DNA from: Erigeron canadensis
Lineage: Eukaryota; Streptophyta; Magnoliopsida; Asterales; Asteraceae
Direction: 5' to 3'
Length of the DNA: 64,000 bases
NCBI RefSeq assembly: GCF_010389155.1
Contig: NC_057764.1
Location: 1,612,001 to 1,676,000, forward strand
The position numbers and the translations under genes were made by a program. Position 1 is the first letter of the stretch. Every line of letters starts with the position of its first letter. Below the pieces are notes generated by a model. That model was given only the letters and a program-made list of their open reading frames with translations. It searched no databases and was not told where the DNA came from. Below are positions 34,769 through 45,949 of this stretch, piece by piece.

Positions 34769-35251
34769 TGTTGGAACCACGTTAGTGTGACCGTCACTGA
34801 TCATTTATCATTCCTGATATGATAATTGACGATAATGAAATCCTTATGTCTAAGTAAATATATGATGGGCGTATTTACTCTTAAAGACGTAGTATAGGGT
34901 TTCCCATTAGGTGATTGTAACTAAGAGGACTAATGGTACACACATTAAACACCAAAATGGTTGAATGTGTAATTACTAAATGGTTGAATGTGTAATCACT
35001 CTCATTATAAATAGAGGGTAAGTAACCCTAAGTTTAGGTTAATCCCTACACATAATCCCTCACTTAATTCGTGTGTTTTCTTCTCTCCAATTCGTGCATC
35101 AAGCCACAGCCGAATTACTCATCCCATTATTAATCAATCACCTTGTTTTGGGAACCCGAAATCGATGGCAAACATGTTTAATGCCTTTACAGGTTCCACG
35201 GGATTATCTGGTGAGTATTTTCCCTTGAATCAAACCATGTTTATTCCAACA
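34769..35251 (+). repeat. 3' LTR of Copia B
   Basis: TGTTGGAACC...TTCCAACA, 483 bp. It has a short extra segment (CTACACATAATCCCTCAC, ~35045) relative to the 5' LTR. Confidence 0.92.
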
Positions 35252-35294
35252 ATATATATATATATATATATAGGGGTGATTTATTTTGAGTACA

Positions 35295-35615
35295 AGGGGA
35301 AAAAAGTACAAAAAATACATGTGTAAGTTAACTTGCTTACTTCTTCTCCGTCGAGACTGCCGCCGCCAACCACCACCATGATCATCTCCGACCACAACCA
35401 TGATCATCCTGCGACGGCGTCCATCTCCGGCGAGATTTACACATGTATAAGTTATATATACATGTGTATGTTGTATATAACTTACACATGTGTATATAAC
35501 TTACACCGGAGATGGTCGTTGTGGCCGAAGGATCATGGTGGTGGTCGAAGATGGAAGGAAGAAGGAAGAAGAAGAAAGTAAGTTAACTTACATATGTACT
35601 TTTTGTACTTTTTTT
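35295..35615. mobile_element. Foldback MITE with ~130-bp arms
   Basis: Left GTACAAAAAATACATGTGTAAG and onward is inverted at right as CTTACATATGTACTTTTTGTAC. The arms also share CCACCACCATGATC/GATCATGGTGGTGG and CATCTCCGGCG/CACCGGAGATG. Beyond it a 25-bp word (TTTTTTTTATGTCTGTTCTA...) is repeated directly at 35609 and 35678. Confidence 0.7.
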
Positions 35616-35702
35616 TATGTCTGTTCTAAAATTAACTTTCTCATGTTGTATATAACTTACACATGTGTGTATATAACTTTTTTTTATGTCTGTTCTAAAA
35701 TT

Positions 35703-35765
35703 ACATATGAGGGATTCCCCATCTAAGCTTAGATGGGGGACAACCCATATTCACTTCCCCCATAC
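35703..35765. mobile_element. End of an AAGCTTAG-type MITE
   Basis: Contains a perfect 22-bp palindrome CCCCATCTAAGCTTAGATGGGG (35717-35738), then GACAACCCATATTCACTTCCCCC and (TA)n. The order matches the right terminus of the MITE at 47781-47970. Confidence 0.55.
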
Positions 35766-35837
35766 ATATATATATATATATATTGTGGGGGTCAATTAAT
35801 GAGAACAACTTTAAAATGAAAACATGGTGTTTATATT

Positions 35838-36064
35838 TAATTTTTCTTTTTATTTTTGAACAGCCAGTAGGTATTCGACATCAGGGGACACCTCATCATA
35901 TAATGGTGAATTCCCGCACGTACTCTAGACTATGAGATGTAGACCATAAACCGTTAATTCAAAGGAAAAACCCCTAGGACATATCACTCTACAGAGTCGA
36001 ACCCATGACCTGGAGTAGAACCAGGGATGACTCCAGCCAGTTGATCTAGCCTTCATTGCCACAC
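35838..36064 (-). mobile_element. Full-length tRNA-derived SINE, TSD GGTGTTTATATT
   Basis: A 12-bp direct repeat GGTGTTTATATT flanks it exactly (35826-35837, 36065-36076). On the minus strand the 5' end has an A-box-like GGCTAGATCAACTGG and the B box GGGTTCGACTC (36004-35994), 33 bp apart, as in pol III promoters. The 3' end (35838 side) is A-rich (CAAAAATAAAAAGAAAAATT). No coding capacity; it depends on a LINE. A 3' fragment of the family is at 12573. Confidence 0.88.
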
Positions 36065-36555
36065 GGTGTTTATATTACCTTTTTATTTATCGACCTTAAA
36101 TTAATTAATTAATTTACTTTGTTTAGTAAGGAAAAAAAAAAGAGGGGCCTAATAAGAACTTGAACTTAGAAAAGAAGTTCAAAGAATAATGCCGCTATCG
36201 ATTGATTTTAAAATAAGAAACTTTCTCACGTGGCAAGTGGTGGGGATAATTCCACCATGTATAAGAGTCTGATTGGGACATTGATCCGACGGGTCCCGTA
36301 AACATATGACTCCTGGGTGGACGTGCTTGACGCAGAGAAGTCCTTTCTCATTCCTGCTTTAAACGTACAATCTTTTTAATTTTTTATTCTTAAATTGATA
36401 TTTGTAAAAATTTGATATATCGCTACAATTACATATAAATTGCAGGAACAACTCGTATTAGATCACTTCCTAAATTTTGACCCAAATGATGTCCTCAGGA
36501 AAGGATTGGAGAATACGATCCAAATGATGTGCAATATCAATAAAAAGAGCTAGTT

Positions 36556-36714
36556 CAAGAGAGCAGACTTCACATATAAGGGGGGTCCAGTTAAAGTTGC
36601 AGATCTTAAGCACGTGGTGCCAAAGGGTATGAAGCCGGCAGATTGGAGGGAGTTGTTGCGCTACTACATGAGGGAAGACCGAGTGAAAAAAGTCAAAAAC
36701 CAACAAGGATAACA
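36556..36714 (+). pseudogene. Possible En/Spm-type (PF03004-like) fragment
   Basis: A short frame, KRADFTYKGGPVKVADLKHV then VPKGMKPADWRELLRYYMRE, ends at a TAA. The pattern 'VP.GM...DW..L..YYM.E...KK.K' resembles the conserved block of plant Ptta/En/Spm proteins. Only ~50 codons are readable and no CACTA ends were found, so the assignment is tentative. Confidence 0.35.
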
Positions 36715-38180
36715 AGGACAAAAACAATAGAATATCATAAATATGCAAAACAACCAAAATCTTAACCTAGCAATCACTACAAGATCTAAGGCAAGTCCAA
36801 TCTTTGTCAAGCATACTTATCAACCAAAAACAATTGAAATTTCAAAAATTTACTTGAAACACATTCAAAAACATTTTGACTTTTCAATTTCAAATCCATT
36901 TCATTTTCTACATTAAACAACTTATGTATTAATTAGAAAATCCATCTTTTAAACATTTATACCGTAAGCAACAAGACTTATATAATTCACTAAGAATTAT
37001 AACTTTTAATGCTTATCAAATCTCTCGTGCAATAAGAACTAGTTTGACACACAAACTAACACTTATTACAAAAATAAAAATAAAAACAAAAACGAAAACA
37101 AAACAAAATAAAATAAAATAAAAACTAAACTACTTTATTTATTTACAAGAAATTCTAAGTTTCTGCAGATTAGATCAGATTAGCATTTACATAAGTCTAC
37201 AAGTGAGAAATAATTCTCTTATTATTAGTTATGAACAGTGACCCAACCACGATTACCGGTATATTTCTCCTCTTAAACACTCGGTACTTCCAGTTTCCTT
37301 TGAGTTATGACACTTTCGACATACCCTGGCCAAGGACAGTCACCATGTAACCCGAGTAGCCTAATATGCCATTGAGTAGTTTGCGAACATATGTGACCAA
37401 CATTCAGATATACTTTCGTAATCGATACAAGCACTAAGATAACAAATATTCAATATATATTCAAAAACATCCTTAAACAAATCATGAGACACTTTTTAGA
37501 TAACAAAATTTAATAACTCTGTGATTTAACTTATTTGCTTTTGCATTTCATTATTTATAAGGAACCCGTGATTTTCTATGAGACCCATGTAGCGAACTTT
37601 CTGACAACCTATCCCAAGTTGGAAGCTTTAGGTAGGCTAGGTATACAAAGACACCCCGAGGACATACTTGTCCAAATCTCAAAGACCACATTAGCCCCTT
37701 AATTAACATTCATTTCATTTGCATAAACAATATCACATTTAGCTTTCATGTTCATGATTGGTAGAGATTTTTGCCTATATTTTGAACAAATCCTATAGTA
37801 ATGCTAGATCTTTCACAAAAATTAAGGACTAGATCAATTCATTATTGAAAAGCAAGCATTCTCAGCCATATATCTGAATATGTATCCCACAATGTATAAT
37901 TTAAGTACAGATTAAGAAAACCTTACTACTTTGTGTCTACCAATATATCCCAAATTGTAATCACTGAACTAAGCAGTTATATTACGATTAAGCAGACTTA
38001 AAAGCTAAGTATCCTCACTTCTAATCGTCTTACAGCATTAACTTAAATCTCTTCATATTTTTGTCATTTTCTCAATTTTCACATTTTTATGGTTTTCATG
38101 ACACTAAGAACTCTTTTTGTATTTTTTGTGACTCTAGCTATTTACAGACATAAACTTACAAAATTAGTTCTTTGAGAGAT
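36715..38180. other. Probable 3' non-coding region beyond Copia C pol
   Basis: Adjoins the end of Copia C RNase H (38181), so the left half-kilobase or more is likely element 3' sequence. An A-rich (AAAATA)n-like run is at 37060-37130. No copy of the 43.7-kb LTR was recognised here, so the 3' LTR is missing or diverged beyond recognition by eye. Confidence 0.4.
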
Positions 38181-39608
38181 TTAATATGAATCAGCATTCT
38201 TCATTCCATTGAGAAGAATTAACTTCTCAAATCGAGCCTTATCAAATGCTTTGGTATATAGATCGGCTAAATTATCATCGGTTATAACCTTTTCCAAATG
38301 AATTAACTTCTTTTGGGCACAATCACGTAAGAAATGATGTCTAATATCAATATGCTTGGTAACCTTATGCATGACAGGGTTATTAGTAATGTCTATAGCT
38401 GACTTATTGTCTATTCTAATAGGAGTATCAAGAAAATCCATACCGTAGTCACGAAGTTGTTGCTGAATCCACAATACCTGGGAACAACAACTACCAGCAG
38501 CCATATACTCTGCCTCACATGAAGACTGAGCAACACATGTCTGCTTCTTGTACTGCCACGATACTAATCTTCCTTCTAACAACTGGCAACCTCCAATCGT
38601 AGACTTTCTGTCATTGTTACAACCGCCAAAATCCGAATCAGTATATGCAACAAAATCAAACGTTCCTCCAATTGGATACCATAGACCAGGCCCTTGGTTT
38701 CCCTTAAGATAACGTAGAATACATTTTGCTGCAGTCAAATGTGACTCTTTTGGACTAGCTTGAAATCTAGCACAAAGACAAACAGCGAACATAATATCTG
38801 GACGCAAAGCAATCAGATACATCAATGAGCCAATAATAGCACGATAATAAGTTGCATCCACAAGTTCATCTTTCGGATCAAGAACTCCTAAACCATGATT
38901 TTGTTGAATAGGAGTACCATATGTCTTGGACTCTAACATTTGAAACCTCTCCAAGATGTCATCGACATACTTAGACTGGTGAATAAAGAACCCATCTTTC
39001 TTTTGATCAACTTGTAGTCCGAGGAAAAATTGTAATTCCCCCATAGGACTCATTTCAAATACATTTTTCATGCTCATTTCAAACTCTTTGCACATCTTTA
39101 TATTAGATGAACCAAAAATGATATCATCCACGTAAACTTGTACAATCAGATAATCTCGCTTCTTCCACCTGATAAACAATGTGCTGTCTATCGATCCTCT
39201 TGTAAAACCATTTGTCAACAAATGTGTCGACAACTTTTCATACCACACTCTGGGTGCTTGATGCAATCCATAAAGAGCCTTATCCAAAAGATATGCTCTT
39301 TTTGGATAATTCGGATCTTCAAACCCCGATGGTTGGTGAACATACACTTCTTCTTTGACTTCACCGTATAAGAAGGCACTCTTAAGTCTAATGATACACC
39401 TTTATACCTTTAAAACTGCATAGGCTAAAAAAAACCTTATAGCTTCAATCCTAGCAACTGGTGCAAAAGTTTCGTTATAGTCATATCCTTCTCGTTGCGC
39501 AAACCCCTGAACAACCAAACGTGCTTTATTTCTACTAACGATCCCTTTGTCATCTCGTTTGCATTTATATACCCAACGAGTTCCAATTGGTTCTTTACCT
39601 CTAGGCAC
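38181..39608 (-). pseudogene. Copia C reverse transcriptase and RNase H
   Basis: Begins PRGKEPIGTRWVYKCKRDDK and ARLVVQGFAQREGYDYNETF (39608-39402), then a TAA and frame loss at 39399. It resumes through KSAFLYGEVKEEVYVHQPSG to VQVYVDDIIFGSSN (YVDD), FEMSPMGELQFFLGLQV and RNase H: VAYTDSDFGGCNNDRKST, SSCEAEYMAAGS, RIDNKSAIDI, KHIDIRHHFLRD. It ends at 38181. At the break the usual MDVK motif is replaced by IIRLK, so the first catalytic Asp of RT is lost and reverse transcription would fail even if the frame were restored. Confidence 0.92.
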
Positions 39609-39755
39609 ATCTACTAACTCCTAAACTCCAAGTTTTTCAAATTGAGCTAATTCTTCTTGCATAGCTTCAACCCAACATGGATCTTGAAGTGCTACCTTAA
39701 CATTCTTAGGTTCTACTTGTGAAATGAAACCAGAATATAAACACTCAGTTATCAA

Positions 39756-41560
39756 TCAAGTGTCTTTCACTTCACAAAACAAACTAGTTAGATCCTTATT
39801 CAACTGATTTCTAGTTCGAACAGGTTCTGTAGCATTACCAAGAATATTTTCAACTGGATGATCCTTATTAATTCGATATTGAGGAACCGAATCAACATTC
39901 AGACTTTCTCCTAAATTTGTTCTAATCTGAAACTCAGGAGAGCTAAAATCATCTTCCGATTCTTCAGAAATAGGATCATCATCAGGCAGTGTAACCTTTG
40001 ATGGAGTAAGTGGTGTAGTGTTCTCGGGTTCATTATCATCTGAATCTGGTGTCTTATTCTTGTCCTTACCACTTTCATCAATATCAGTAGTAGACTGAAC
40101 TTTGGTTGGAGTAGTATCGGCATTTCGAGTAAGCGGAGATGTAGGAGTATTATCCATGTGATCTCTTAAAATAATCACATCATCAACTGTCTCAGGATTT
40201 GAATAAGAGTCAGGACCATGTAGTGAACTAAACACACTATCGTAATCTAAGTTCTTGCCACTTCCAGAATGAATAGCGGGCTTATGACTGACAATCTTGA
40301 CATTTGTTCCCAAATCAACTTTGTCGGTCTGTTTATTGTAAACCCATCGAATTGATGTTCCCGGTTTATAACCCATGAAAAATCCCTCTTCAACCTTTGA
40401 ATCAAACTTTGACTGAGGTAGATACTTCAAGAAAGTACACGGTACACCAAATGGTTCAACATTCTGTAAATTCACTGCCTCCGCCCAAAACATGTCTTAT
40501 TATGACGCTTAACTACAGTAACCCTATTTAAAATATGACAAGCTGTATTCACTGCCTCCGCCCAAAACATTGTAGGAAGCCCTGAATCTTCAAGCATAGT
40601 CCTGGCTGTCTCGATTAGAGTCCTTATCTTTCTTTCAGCAACTCCATTCTGTTGTGGTTCATACGGAGAACTGTATTGATGTTGGATTCCCTTTGACAAA
40701 CAAAAGACATTATTCTTGAATTTAGTTCCGTTGTCACTCCTGATTCTCTTAACACGAACTCCATAAATGTTTTCAGTTTCGACAAAGAAATTTATCAAAA
40801 TCTGCGGAGTTTCATCTTTCGATTTAAGAAAGAATACCCATGAGAATCTCGAGTAATCATCAGTAACCACCAAACAGTAATACATCCCACCGATACTTCT
40901 TACATTCACTGGACCAAATACATCCATGTGAAGTAACTCTAAAGGATTGGCAATAGAATTTTCTTGTTTCGGTTTATGTGCAGACTTTTGTTGTTTACCT
41001 TTCAGACAAGGTACACATTTGTCTTCCATTCCAAACCATTTCATGGGAACGCTGTCAACCAAACCATGTTTGACAATGTCATTCATCTTTCAGAAATTGA
41101 TATGTCCCATTCTTCTATGCCATAGTAAAGATTCAGATTCGTTTGCTTTCGATAACAAGCAAACAGACTCCTTTGGATCAACAACACCTAACACAAGGCC
41201 ATAGATGTCTCTCTTCGTAGGAGCTTTCAGCAGGATCCAGTCTTCAGGAATAACATATCCTGGTTTCAATATAAGTGCTTCTTTCTCAGTAAAATGGACA
41301 TTGTTTCCCTTGTCACAAATCTGAGAAACACTTAATAAATTATGTGCTAACTGTTCCACATAATTGACTTTCTCCAGCGTAATCTTCCCATTGACAACAT
41401 CACCTTGGCCTGAGATGTTGCCTCCCTTGGGACCTGCGAAACTAACATACGAACCATTTACATCTTCATAATTGGACAAAACATTCTTGCCCCTTGTCAT
41501 GTGCCGAGAGCATCCACTGTCAACATACCAAAGACTTATAGGCTTCCTTGGTTCTCCCTT
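39756..41560 (-). pseudogene. Copia C protease, integrase and linker
   Basis: Protease WYVDSGCSRHMT at ~41525, then pre-integrase WHRRMGHINF. A TGA at 41087-41089 interrupts before MNDIVKHGL and CVPCLKGKQ. Integrase core: HMDVFGPVNV (D), IRSDNGTKFKN (D) and PQQNGVAERK (E). After RHNKT the order breaks: MFWAEAVN, already encoded at ~40570, appears again at 40493. The second copy joins EPFGVPCTFLKYLPQSKFDS and the acidic linker to RT. Integrase would insert the cDNA; the stop and the duplication disable it. Confidence 0.9.
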
Positions 41561-41575
41561 TTGATCTGCAGCCTT

Positions 41576-43294
41576 TCAATCTGCCATGTATGCAACAAAG
41601 TCTTCAGTTGTCATACCTTCAGGTATCACGATGTTCTTCATTTGTTCTTCAATGCTCTTCATAGAAAGGTCATCAGCAGGACTCGATGACTCTTCCTTTT
41701 CTTCAGATGCTTTCACTGCTATCATAGGTTCACTCTCAGATCTTACAGTCTCAGCAACATTACATACATTCTGCTTAACAATCTCAGATGCACTTTCTTC
41801 ACTTGAGTATACAACATAATCAATTGTTGCAGCTACCTCATCATATAATTCCACCATGTAGGCATGATTCGAGGTATCATCGGATTGTGTATCCTATTGA
41901 TAAGTACCATCCGGATTCTGAACAACAACAGCCTTTGACTCCGAAAACGGTGACAAAACTGGCTGTTGTGCAGTAGCAGGATATGTAATCGTTGCTTGAG
42001 TTTTATGATTACTCGGAGTAATACCGCCTTGATTGTAATTTTGACGACCAGCAACGTTATTATCAATCCTCTTAGGTCGTTGACACTCTCTTGCAAAGTG
42101 ACCAAATCCATCGCAGTTATAACATTTCACCTTGGATTTGTCAAAGCCTTTAGTGCCATTACCTATAGGTCTCCCAGTTCTCTGAGTGAATCTCCTGACC
42201 TTAATAGTGAGCATAGCTAGCTGCCATTGTAGATTCATTTCTTTCAAATCATCAGGATCTATCTGATTGTAATCCTCATCAATTACTGCAGGATCAGTAA
42301 TCTTTCCTCCGATAAATGCTTCATGGGCATTACAAAAGGCTGAGTAAACACTCATTCTACCTTCTGCAGAACTCATACTCATTGGCATAGAGTGAAAAGA
42401 TTGTACATTGCTCTTAACATTCGTATGTGCATTGTCATAAGCAACATATCCAGCAATACCTTCAGCATCTACTATTGGTGTAGCTTCTGCACCACTTAGA
42501 AATGCATTGTTTCCCGAGCTAGAACTTGCTAAATGAACAGACTTAGCATGATATAAAGATGGATCTTGTGTGAAATCCGAGTGAGTATCTTTAATTCTTC
42601 TCTTCATGTCTCTGTTCTTCAGCTTGGAAACTACCTTTTCAAAGTCCCATGTACTGTATTCCTGATTATCTTGAAGTTGATGAACATAATCAGTCCATGT
42701 CTTAGGCAATGAGTCCAAAAACTTATCAACTAGCTCAGTTTGAGGATAAACAACCTCAAAATACGACAACTCAGTGGTCAAATGACTGAATCGAATAATA
42801 ATCTCGTCAAGAGATTCTCCTTTTAGTCCATTGAAGGCTTCATACTGGCGCTTCAGGAGTTTGATACGATTCTTCTTCAAGGTTACATCGCCCTCACAAT
42901 ATCTTTCAAGAGCGTCCCATAAGTCCTTTGAAGTAGTGTACTTTTTGAACAAATGTACACTATCTTGAGGCAAGGCCATAGTAAGAGTGGACAAGGTCTT
43001 TCCCTCAATTGCGTATCTTTTATGTTCTTCAATCGGCATATCAGCATAACTATACCTACCGATCACTCCATTCTTCTCATGCGAAGGCCAATCAAAACCT
43101 TGAGTTATCACAAGTCACATTTCCATGTCAGTGAGACGAATGTAGTCTTCAAAACGTCTCTTCCACATCCAATAGTTTTCCATACGGAACAACTTTGGAG
43201 GTGTGTTTCCACGACTAACCTCATGATCATGTATGATCATCTGGCTAATGAGTAAAGCATTAGGTGAGTTTGCGGCAGCCGGTACTGTTGTCAT
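41576..43294 (-). pseudogene. Copia C gag with CCHC knuckle, two stops
   Basis: Starts MTTVPAAANSPNALLISQMI (43294) and reads FRMENYWMWKRRFEDYIRLT before a TGA near 43113 that probably replaces a Trp codon. The frame continues ITQGFDWPSHEKNG to the UBN2 core (TSKDLWDALERYCEGD, FLDSLPKTWTDYVHQL) and knuckle CYNCDGFGHFAREC (~42120). A TAG near 41894 precedes an acidic stretch ending in a TGA at 41576, just before protease. Otherwise well preserved; forms the capsid. Confidence 0.9.
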
Positions 43295-43428
43295 TTCGAA
43301 TCTTTTGAAATTAAATCAAACGAAATAACAAGTAATTCGTTCGGCACGAAGTCAAACGAGCTCACACGAAGTGCATGTGACACGAGGTACGTCACGAAGT
43401 CACACGAGTAACACGTGACACGAACAAA

Positions 43429-43504
43429 GACACGAAGTCACACTTGTAGCACGTAACACGAAGACAGACACGAAGTCACACTTGTAGCACGTGACACGAA
43501 GACA
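43429..43504 (-). repeat. 38-bp tandem repeat in Copia C leader
   Basis: Two adjacent 38-base units (43429-43466, 43467-43504) differing at one base, built from CACGAAG and GTCACAC words. Degenerate relatives extend left to ~43340. Confidence 0.9.
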
Positions 43505-43506
43505 GA

Positions 43507-44063
43507 TGACGTAAGCACTTAGCATACACTACCTCGTGCTGACGTAAGCACGAAGTCACGCAAAGAAGGGCACGAACTTGACTAAAAACACGAATTTCGA
43601 ATTGATTTTGCATACAATAGCGAATCAAACGATCTTAAACCTTCTGGTAATCAACCTTAGGGCTCTGATACCACTTGTAAGGTGCCCTATTGTTGTGTGG
43701 ATCATAATAAAATGTGATTCGTTATGTCAAGAATGCCGAATCCTCTTGAGATAACTAGATTGCTATTGCCTTTTGTCGATTAATGAACAATTAACCAACC
43801 TAAGGAGATGCACAAGGCTTGTGGTTCGTGTAGGAGGTCACACGAAGGAACAAATAACCTTGATTCGTGTATAATCAAGACGATCTAAAATGATTAGAAA
43901 CGATTAACCTAATTCCGTAAATTAGGTCTTGTATTTATACTAGTTATGTATTGGATCGTGTAGGCTTAGGCCTTAATTGAAGATTAGGCCCGAAACAATA
44001 AGTCAATCGACTTGCCTCGTGCTGACGTCAGCACGAGGTTGTTCCTACATGCTGATGACGTCA
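43507..44063 (-). promoter_or_regulatory. Array of TGACGT (bZIP-type) motifs in leader and LTR
   Basis: TGACGTAA at 43507 and 43540 and TGACGTCA at 44023 and 44056. The 44023 site lies in a perfect 24-bp palindrome (44015-44038, core GTGCTGACGTCAGCAC). TGACG pairs resemble plant as-1/ocs elements bound by TGA-class bZIP factors. A regulatory role is inference. Confidence 0.45.
43661..43673 (-). other. Primer-binding site of Copia C
   Basis: Minus strand TGGTATCAGAGCC (tRNA-iMet), two bases from the LTR end. Confidence 0.9.
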
Positions 44064-44182
44064 GCACGAGGGACGACCTTTGACTCTTTGTTTAGCTTCG
44101 TTTGGCTCGTACATAACATCCAATCATCGTTCAAGTGTTCTTCGACACTTATAAACCTTGATTCTATGTTCTTGTAACTGCA
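43676..44182 (-). repeat. 5' LTR of Copia C
   Basis: The inner end GGGCACCTTACA abuts the PBS. The outer end was placed at TGCAGTTACAAG (44182) and is uncertain. It contains the TGACGTCA palindromes; the TATA-like CTAGTATAAATAC is at ~43941 (minus). Confidence 0.75.
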
Positions 44183-44358
44183 AAATAATATATAACACAC
44201 AAACACAATACAAAACACAAACAGATATAATATTGAAGTTCAACTATAATCATTAAATATCAACAAAAGTTCTTATTTAAATGATTACAAACATAGTTCC
44301 TAAAACATAAACGATAATCAAATCTATGTTGCAATTGTCACAACGAATCTGCATCTAC

Positions 44359-44649
44359 AACCAAGCTCCCGTGTTGTTCTTTGAGCCATGATGAACATAT
44401 CTTGGTGTGAATCGAACACCTAAATTAGTAAAGTGTGCCCAAAACAAATAAAACTTAGTACCAAAGTTTATTTTTAATTTAAACATGAATATCATCATTT
44501 AATTATACCTACTCGGTGTAGAAATCGTGAGCATTGTAGTCAAATAGAGGGTCTTCCTCAGGGAATTCAAATTCAACATCAGGCTATTCTAACTGAAACT
44601 CATAATTTTGATCACCAAAAACTCCTTAGATATTCTCAAAGAAATCCAT
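44359..44649 (-). pseudogene. Possible two-exon gene fragment, unrecognised
   Basis: On the minus strand an ATG at 44649 opens MDFFENI, a TAA, then GVFGDQNYEFQLE, a TAG, then PDVEFEFPEEDPLFDYNAHD. A donor (GTAGGTATAATT, 44512) and acceptor (CTAATTTAG, 44420) would remove 93 bp and join GVRFTPRYVHHGSKNNTGAW, stopping at ~44356. A TATATATA run lies upstream (~44740). Intron size and acidic composition are gene-like, but two in-frame stops make it a pseudogene or a misreading. Family not recognised. Confidence 0.3.
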
Positions 44650-45266
44650 CTGAAACGTAAAAGGTTTACAACACATTTATATCTATAATATTAATAAACA
44701 TATCTACACCTACTATATGTAAATATATACACTATATATATATATGAATACATAATGATGAATGAAGAAGAAGAATTGATGAATGAAGAAGCGCACTTAT
44801 GAAATCAAAATTTGTGCGGAAGTAGAATGAGACCGATAGAAGAAAGCAAATGAACGAATGAATGGCAAAATGAGAGCGATAGTCGAAAGCATATGAATCC
44901 AACATGAATCGTATAACGAAAAAGTACACTATTTGTGTAACAGTGTTTCCTTATCCCCAACTAACTTTTAGCATCGATGTCGCTGTTAAAAGTAGGTACG
45001 GATAAGGTAACTATGTTGACTGTGACAGTTAACAGTGTATTTTAACGACTACGTCGCTGCTAAAAGTCTGGTAGGATACCAATTGTCTAGTTGGCCTACC
45101 AGGTGCCTAGATAAAAGAGTGTGATGTTTAGGAAATTAATTCACGTGAGTCCCACATTTATCATGAAATCCTATCATTTATGAAAAAATTGATTTAATAT
45201 TTAATTTGATATATGTATGTTTACAAAAGTCAATAATATAGTAAAAAAAAAAAAAATTTTTATAAA

Positions 45267-45443
45267 ACCAGGTTCTAGTTAATATGAGATAACTATTAAA
45301 ATGAAACAAATAAAATAATAGGTTTATAATATTTATTGTGCATCAAATATTTCCGTGTGTTTCGTGCATCAGTTCTATCATAATCCAAGTGTCAAGATTT
45401 TGTCGTATCTGTTATACTTTAATATTTGTTTTAGAATAACTAA
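45267..45443. mobile_element. MITE of the TATTAAARTRAAACAAAT family, diverged
   Basis: Ends AACTATTAAAATGAAACAAA and, inverted, AAAACAAATATTAAAGTATA, around an interior with TGTGCATCA and CGTGCATCAG. Related to 48007-48210 and 54275-54483. Confidence 0.5.
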
Positions 45444-45949
45444 CTTCTATAAAACTAATTGGGTTAGTTTCATATACATTGTTAAGGTCTTTAACCTTGA
45501 CATATTCAACTAGGTTCGGTCACTTTGTTAAAACCTTTATTACTTAATTGAAACAGGTCGATCATATTACAGCATACCTATTGTATAAATAAGTAAGCTT
45601 TATATATATATATATATATAGAAGCATCAGACATCGTATTGTATCCCGGGAAAAAATGTGTAATTTTCCAAATAATCAGTGAATGATACATGTAATTCTC
45701 TTGATATCTAAGGGCGCATTTAGTTCGAGAAAACACTCCTTGTTTTTAATTTTTGTTTTCCAAGAAAACAAAGAAAACAGAAAAAGCATTCAAATTTCAT
45801 TTTCCTAAAACAATTTTCCAAGCATACAAAAATCCTTGTTTCCACTTTTTGAACTAAAGTTAGAAAACTACTTTTTTTTCTGTTTTTTATATTCTTTTTC
45901 CAAGCTATTAAGATGGAGAAATAAAAAACAAAATTTTTTTTTAAAAAAG

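Larger units (their letters stand above)
25817..35251 (+). mobile_element. Copia retrotransposon B, interior replaced by Tat element
   Basis: Both LTRs are present (25817-26286, 34769-35251), with ATATA on each side (25812-25816, 35252-35256). The duplication is compatible but weak, because the right flank is (AT)n. Of the Copia interior only the reverse transcriptase and RNase H survive (33130-34442), plus the polypurine tract AAGTGGGAGAA before the 3' LTR. PBS, gag, protease and integrase are missing. In their place is a Tat-lineage Gypsy structure, 26287-33129. The LTRs differ by roughly a dozen substitutions and a short insertion, so the copy is fairly young. Confidence 0.9.
38181..44182 (-). 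mobile_element. Copia retrotransposon C (minus strand), gag to RNase H
   Basis: Element order on the minus strand: LTR 44182-43676, PBS, repeat-bearing leader, gag, protease, integrase, RT, RNase H. RT motifs resemble the SIRE/Tork side of Copia; clade not certain. Several stops and one small rearrangement make it non-autonomous. The 3' LTR was not found. Confidence 0.92.

Noticed and set aside
35252..35272. (AT)n flank taken as strong proof of the Copia B target duplication
   Set aside because: ATATA matches by chance in a microsatellite; kept only as compatible.
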